Shown here one piece after another: positions 6,399 through 10,334 of a stretch of DNA of 10,334 nt. Under the pieces are notes generated by a model. It was given only the letters and a program-made list of their open reading frames with translations, had not been told where the DNA came from and did no database searches. The stretch covers positions 1-10,334 of the forward strand of contig CAZIWJ010000127.1 of assembly GCA_964542855.1 (NCBI GenBank), in the 5' to 3' direction. The stretch's first letter is position 1; the number at the start of each line of letters is the position of its first letter. The translations under genes were made by a program, and so were the position numbers. The stretch is from CAZIWJ01 sp964542855. Its GTDB lineage: Bacteria; Bacteroidota; Bacteroidia; Cytophagales; Cyclobacteriaceae.

Positions 6399-9300
6399 TT
6401 ACAGGGTAACATTTAGGGTGAACAGTAAACTACGAACGCCAGGATGGCCTAAACCGGTGAATGCTGTGGCATTTCCTGATGCTCCGGCACTGAATGATTC
6501 AGGATCATAGCCGTTAAACGGAGTAAAAAGAATGATATTATTGGCGGCAACCGACACCTCCACGCCGGTGAAGGGCGAGTTGTCGATCAGGGAAGATGGC
6601 AGTGCGTAGCCCAGGGTGATGTTCCTAAGTTTTACGAAAGAGGCATCGCGAACAAAATTTTCAGACAACCCCCTGAAGTGGTTCCGGTAGAAACCGGCCC
6701 CGTAATTTTCTCCATCCGGTCCAATACCCTGGCCCAGCCACACTTGCTGGTCGTTGGCAGATCCATTTTCCTGAACACCGTCAAATACCACCACACTATT
6801 ACGATCGGTGGAATAATCAAGCTTACCAAAAGCAGAGAAGAAGTTGTTGAACTGGCTGTACTGCTCAATGCCCTGGCGGATATCGATCAGGAACGATAAG
6901 TTCAGGCCTTTATAGCTGAACGAGTTGGTAATCCCCATTAGCCAGTCGGGCTGGGCATTTCCCAGGATCAGCTGTTCTCCATTTCTTGCGGGGAAACCGT
7001 TGGTACCGATAACGATGGGCAGGTTTCGGTTTAGGGTAGTTAAATTATCGGGTGCCCCATTTTCATAGAATCGCTGGTAGCTGGTGCCGTAAAGGTTTCC
7101 GTAAGGGTCGCCTTCCACTAAACGCAGGGAAACCGAACTGCCGCCGTAGCCAAACTGGCTGCCGACCAGGATTTCATCACCCAGTAAATCACTGATTTCA
7201 ATTACTTCGTTGCGGTTGCGGGTAAAATTGGTGGTAATATCCCAGCGGAATCCGTTCGAAACTACCGGGGTAACATTTAACAGCAATTCAATGCCCGTAT
7301 TCTGAATTTCACCCGCATTAATAATTACGTTGCTAAATCCGGTGGTTTCTGAAACCGGGGCTAACAGGATCTGATCGCGGCTATTCACCCGGTACCAGGT
7401 TGCGTCGAGGGAAATGCGGTTCGAGAAGAAAGCGGTTGCCAGGCCTAACTCAACCGAGGTAGTCCGTTCCGGTTCCAGATCCCGCGATCCGCGGGTATCG
7501 TCGAGCGAAAATCCCAACTGATTGTTAACCGGATCGCTGGTATCGAAGGTAGTTGAAGTAAGGTAAGGGTCGGTATCCTTTCCCACTTCGGCGTAAGAAG
7601 CGCGAAACTTGGCAAAAGTAACCTGTTCAGGCAGGTTCAGTAACTCACCGAACAGTATGCTGGTACTGATTGAAGGGTAGAAAAATGAGTTGTTCCCCTG
7701 TGGCAGGGTAGAAGTCCAGTCGTTTCTGCCCGTTAGCGTAAGGTAAACCAGGTTATTATAGCTCATCGTTAAATTACCGTAAACTCCTACCAGCCTGCGT
7801 TCGGAGGATCGTTGGTCGTTATTTTGTTCTATGGTATTATCGAGCGAATAGAAACGGGGCACGAGAAATATATTACCACGGGCAGCTACCTGCGAACGCT
7901 GACGGTCAAATACATCATTTCCAAGGCGCAACGTTCCGGAAAAACCGTTGCTGAAATCCTTCTGAAAGGTGAGGTTCAGGGTAGAGTTTAAATCCTGGCT
8001 GCGAATGCGGGTTTCTTCAATAGCCCCTTGATCTCCATTGAATACATTTTCTCCCGGAACCCCGGCCGGCCCGGCTTCTATTTCGGTCCGGTCATCGCTG
8101 TAAAAATCTGTACCCAGTCGGTACTGTAAACTCATCCAGTCATTAACCTCGTAGTTCAGGTTGATGTTACCAATGAGCCGGTTTACATTATCTTCGTACG
8201 TATTAAAATAAGCGTCGTAAACCGGATTGTTATTGCCGTAGGTAATTTGTGTGCCATCGGGGTTTACATACTCATTGGCATCCTGGGTATTAGACCAGTA
8301 CATCAGGCGTTCAAAAATACGGTCGAAAGGCACCCGGTTTCCACCCGAGTTAGAGTAAAGCGCAGATCCTGCAATTTTTAGTTTGGGTGAAGCGTTAACA
8401 GTTCCGCTTAGTTTAAAAGAGGTGCGGTCCCAGCCACTGTTAGGAACCACGCCCTGCTGGTCGAGGTAAGAACTGGAGACAAAAAAGGTGGCCTGGTCGT
8501 TACCTCCGGATATACTCAGGTAATTATCAGAGAGCATACCCGTTTGCATGATATCCTCGTAATTATTGTAAAAACGGTGATCGGGTTCAAAAGCCTGTAC
8601 GGCCTCAACCGGAGCCCCCCAGGAAGGCCAGAAGCTGGTAGGCTGATACTCGCCGCTGAAACCCTGTCCGAATTCACCTTGCAGATCAGGGGTTTTGTTA
8701 ATTTCCTGTATACCAAAGGTGCTCTTGGCCGTAATCCTGGCTTTTCCGGACTGCCCTTTTTTGGTGGTGATAATAATGGCTCCGTTAGCGGCACGCACAC
8801 CATATAAAGCCGTTGCTGCAGCTCCCTTTAACACGGAGAGCTCGGCAATATCGTTTGGGTTAATATCGGCGGCACGGTTGGTTAACCCGCGGGGCGTACC
8901 GTCGGCTTCAATGGTGGAGTTATCGATTGGAACGCCATCAACCACAAATAATGGCTGGTTATCGGCATTGGGATTCAGCGAAGTAATTCCCCGGATAATA
9001 ATCCGGCTGCTCATTCCGGGTGCTCCTCCGGAGTTGGTAATCTGAACGCCAGAAACCTTGCCCTGGATGGCTTCAACCAGGTTGGTTTGTTTGGTTCGGG
9101 TAATTTCCTGGTTATCCAGTTTCTCCACGGCATAGCCCAGCGAACGCTGGCTTTTCTCAATCCCGAATTCGGTAACCACCACTTCGGAAAGCTGGGTAAT
9201 ATCAGTTTCCATGGATACATTGATGGTGCTGCGCGAATTGATGGCTTCCTCTACAGTGGCGAAACCAACAAAAGAGAAAACCAGGGTAGAGGCGTTATCC

Positions 9301-9497
9301 GGCAAAGAGAGGGAATAAGTCCCGTCTGCATCGGTAATGGTTCCGGCAGTTGTGCCTTTCACCACTACCGAAACTCCGGGAATCGGGTTCCCGTCGTCGG
9401 CAGTTACCTGTCCGCTGATGGTTTGCCCCTGCGCCCTGAGCAACGGGGCAAATATCAGCATCAGCAAGATTAAAATAGGTGTAATTGTTCTTTTCAT
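6399..9497 (-). CDS. SusC/RagA-family TonB-dependent outer-membrane transporter
   Basis: A complete 1032-aa SusC-type transporter, near the usual length of about 1000. A signal peptide (about 1-23, ending in LLRAQ) leads to a carboxypeptidase-regulatory-like domain (about 26-100) with GQVTADDGNPIPGVSVVVKG and a GTYSLSLPD motif. A region around 104-112 (SEVVVTEFG) fits the TonB-box zone. The plug domain spans about 117-248 with LVEAIQGKVSGVQI (140-153), the SSRIIIRG motif (163-170), PLFVVDGVPID (182-192) and GVRAANGAIIITTKKG (233-248). The remaining 780 residues are the beta-barrel. The protein ends in LFTLNVTL, so the last residue is Leu, not the usual aromatic. There is no STN domain and no sigma/anti-sigma pair beside it, so FecIR-type trans-envelope control is not indicated. 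It is the first gene of the susC-susD-lipoprotein operon and imports the substrate captured by the SusD partner, powered by TonB-ExbBD. Confidence 0.95.
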   Translation of the reverse strand: MKRTITPILILLMLIFAPLLRAQGQTISGQVTADDGNPIPGVSVVVKGTTAGTITDADGTYSLSLPDNASTLVFSFVGFATVEEAINSRSTINVSMETDITQLSEVVVTEFGIEKSQRSLGYAVEKLDNQEITRTKQTNLVEAIQGKVSGVQITNSGGAPGMSSRIIIRGITSLNPNADNQPLFVVDGVPIDNSTIEADGTPRGLTNRAADINPNDIAELSVLKGAAATALYGVRAANGAIIITTKKGQSGKARITAKSTFGIQEINKTPDLQGEFGQGFSGEYQPTSFWPSWGAPVEAVQAFEPDHRFYNNYEDIMQTGMLSDNYLSISGGNDQATFFVSSSYLDQQGVVPNSGWDRTSFKLSGTVNASPKLKIAGSALYSNSGGNRVPFDRIFERLMYWSNTQDANEYVNPDGTQITYGNNNPVYDAYFNTYEDNVNRLIGNINLNYEVNDWMSLQYRLGTDFYSDDRTEIEAGPAGVPGENVFNGDQGAIEETRIRSQDLNSTLNLTFQKDFSNGFSGTLRLGNDVFDRQRSQVAARGNIFLVPRFYSLDNTIEQNNDQRSSERRLVGVYGNLTMSYNNLVYLTLTGRNDWTSTLPQGNNSFFYPSISTSILFGELLNLPEQVTFAKFRASYAEVGKDTDPYLTSTTFDTSDPVNNQLGFSLDDTRGSRDLEPERTTSVELGLATAFFSNRISLDATWYRVNSRDQILLAPVSETTGFSNVIINAGEIQNTGIELLLNVTPVVSNGFRWDITTNFTRNRNEVIEISDLLGDEILVGSQFGYGGSSVSLRLVEGDPYGNLYGTSYQRFYENGAPDNLTTLNRNLPIVIGTNGFPARNGEQLILGNAQPDWLMGITNSFSYKGLNLSFLIDIRQGIEQYSQFNNFFSAFGKLDYSTDRNSVVVFDGVQENGSANDQQVWLGQGIGPDGENYGAGFYRNHFRGLSENFVRDASFVKLRNITLGYALPSSLIDNSPFTGVEVSVAANNIILFTPFNGYDPESFSAGASGNATAFTGLGHPGVRSLLFTLNVTL

Positions 9498-10005
9498 GAG
9501 GGTTTAAATTAAATCACAGGTTTTAAAAGTTTGTAAGCTACAACAAGCAAGGCCCAACGAGTATTACCGCCGGCCCCAGTTAAATTAAACGTAAAAGTAC
9601 CGGTGCATTTTACCCGGCTTTTTTTACTCAAATTGACCCAGCTCAGTAAAAAGAAATGGGAAGTACAAAACACTGAGCAAACATTGATTACGGCTAACGA
9701 TACAGTCATTCAATTCTACTAATTTGTACTGCCTGAAGCAACATTTTTTTCAGCTAATTCGGATAAAGCGCAGCAGATTATAATTATGTTAATCACTACC
9801 TAAAAATTACTCATTGCCGGGCTCCGTACTATTTGCAGGAAATGGTTGGTTAGTATCGGCTCTTTCGGCTTAAAAGAAACCATACTAGTTGGAGTGAGGA
9901 GTAAATTGGTTTTAGATGTTTATGCTGCCGAAAAATAATTTTTCTGCTCATATCCACACACCTGTTTTACCAAGCATGTATTCTTTAAATTAACCGATAG
10001 AAAAC

Positions 10006-10025
10006 GGTAACATAATTCCGTTACC
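10006..10025. promoter_or_regulatory. Palindrome GGTAAC-N8-GTTACC, possible operator
   Basis: Perfect 6-bp arms (10006-10011 and 10020-10025) around an 8-nt AT-rich spacer give a 20-bp dyad, a size suited to a dimeric regulator bound to two adjacent major grooves. It also contains an alternative AACGG/CCGTT pairing. It lies about 510 bp upstream of the susC start, far for a direct operator, so it may serve a gene to the right. Confidence 0.35.
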
Positions 10026-10056
10026 TATTAAATAATAAACAACTTTTCCCGTTGAA

Positions 10057-10073
10057 GTGGCCATAGTGGCCAC
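10057..10073. promoter_or_regulatory. Palindrome GTGGCCA-TAG-TGGCCAC, possible operator
   Basis: A 17-bp perfect dyad with 7-bp arms and a 3-nt spacer. TGGCCA is itself palindromic, so the site is also a direct repeat. It is GC-rich in an AT-rich region and sits 31 bp from the previous palindrome. There is no T-run on either side, which speaks against a terminator. The bound factor is unknown. Confidence 0.4.
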
Positions 10074-10157
10074 CACCGGTAAAATGAATACGTGTTTTTA
10101 AACTAACCTACACAGGGTTACTCATAAATAGGTTGCCCTAAATTTTCGTGTGTTCTG

Positions 10158-10334
10158 CTAACCAGGTCGGCATTTGTTCTTTTCCCGGGATACAAGCCAG
10201 TAAGTTTTGTAGCCCACATTCATTCTAATGAGTACCTGTGAATCTTTGTCCAGCCGGATGTTAACTTCCTGCCTACCATCTCTACTCCTGTAATCGGATC
10301 CGGCCATCGGTTTGAAAGAAATTGAAAACTCAGG
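10158..10334 (-). CDS. Possible C-terminal end of an unidentified gene, partial at window edge
   Basis: On the minus strand a frame is open from the window edge for 58 codons to a TAG at 10158-10160. It encodes FSISFKPMAGSDYRSRDGRQ, then EVNIRLDKDSQVLIRMNVGY and KTYWLVSREKNKCRPG. The composition looks protein-like and the codons resemble the neighbours, but an open frame of this length arises by chance fairly often, and I recognise no domain. If real, it is the end of the gene upstream of the susC operon in the same direction, separated from it by 660 bp. Confidence 0.27.
   Translation of the reverse strand, partial: PEFSISFKPMAGSDYRSRDGRQEVNIRLDKDSQVLIRMNVGYKTYWLVSREKNKCRPG

Larger units (their letters stand above)
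9498..10157. other. Gene-free region upstream of the susC operon, probable promoter and control region
   Basis: These 660 bp hold no credible gene. A 66-codon minus-strand open frame at 9509-9709 lacks any recognisable motif and runs into the susC leader. The segment should contain the operon promoter on the minus strand, but I could not find a good Bacteroidota -7/-33 pair. Near its far end are two palindromes (10006-10025 and 10057-10073) and the words TACGTGT, AACTAAC and TTACTCAT, which also occur upstream of the sensor gene. A looser repeat AACCTA...TAGGTT spans 10105-10134. Confidence 0.55.

Noticed and set aside
9087..9473. 128-codon plus-strand open frame inside susC
   Set aside because: Antisense to the conserved plug and N-terminal domain of SusC; no recognisable motif and no separate regulatory signals.
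9509..9709. 66-codon minus-strand open frame just upstream of susC
   Set aside because: It is one frame of the operon leader, with no motif and no plausible ribosome binding site. Its hydrophobic start is short and is not followed by a mature domain.
1..10334. CRISPR arrays, tRNA or rRNA genes, insertion sequences, phage genes
   Set aside because: No regularly spaced repeats, no transposase or integrase motifs, and no tRNA-like cloverleaf or rRNA segments were seen on either strand.

Overview
The window looks like a draft-assembly piece of a Bacteroidota chromosome, probably order Cytophagales. The support is a SusC/RagA plus SusD-like outer-membrane nutrient uptake pair, lipoproteins with acidic residues directly after the lipobox cysteine, and a Cache/HAMP/GAF sensor with a Gln/Glu-rich tail of a kind common in Cytophagales. 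Intergenic DNA is AT-rich and lacks clear Shine-Dalgarno sites. The exact genus cannot be read from the sequence.

Left part (1-2834, plus strand): the C-terminal end of a WYL-domain transcriptional regulator enters from the left edge with an apparent frameshift. About 490 bp without genes follow. Next is a complete membrane sensor (657 aa: TM, Cache-type extracellular region, TM, HAMP, GAF, coiled coil) with no recognisable output domain. A hairpin sits directly behind its stop codon, where it converges with the minus-strand genes.

Middle part (2918-4483, minus strand): a complete FMN-dependent alpha-hydroxy-acid (L-lactate type) dehydrogenase lies 5 nt behind the C-terminal end of an FGGY-family sugar kinase. 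The kinase shows one apparent single-base deletion, and its 5' part is lost in a run of exactly 100 N (4384-4483), a scaffold gap of unknown true length.

Right part (4540-9497, minus strand): a compact susC-susD-small lipoprotein operon (intergenic distances 2 and 17 nt). A TonB-dependent SusC porin, its SusD-like lid and an Ig-like surface lipoprotein would together bind and import an unidentified glycan or oligomer. Upstream, 9498-10157 holds no gene but contains two operator-like palindromes. At the right edge a 58-codon open frame on the minus strand may be the end of another gene.

Reading everything together: all minus-strand genes point the same way (susC, susD, lipoprotein, gap, kinase, lldD-like). 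They could form one sugar uptake and catabolism locus in which the kinase phosphorylates a sugar and the dehydrogenase oxidises L-lactate, as expected if the sugar were a 6-deoxyhexose such as rhamnose or fucose. This is inference, because the gap hides the genes that would settle it. I see no clearly new system. The most notable items are the two broken reading frames, the output-less sensor, the uncharacterised third lipoprotein and the palindromes upstream of susC.
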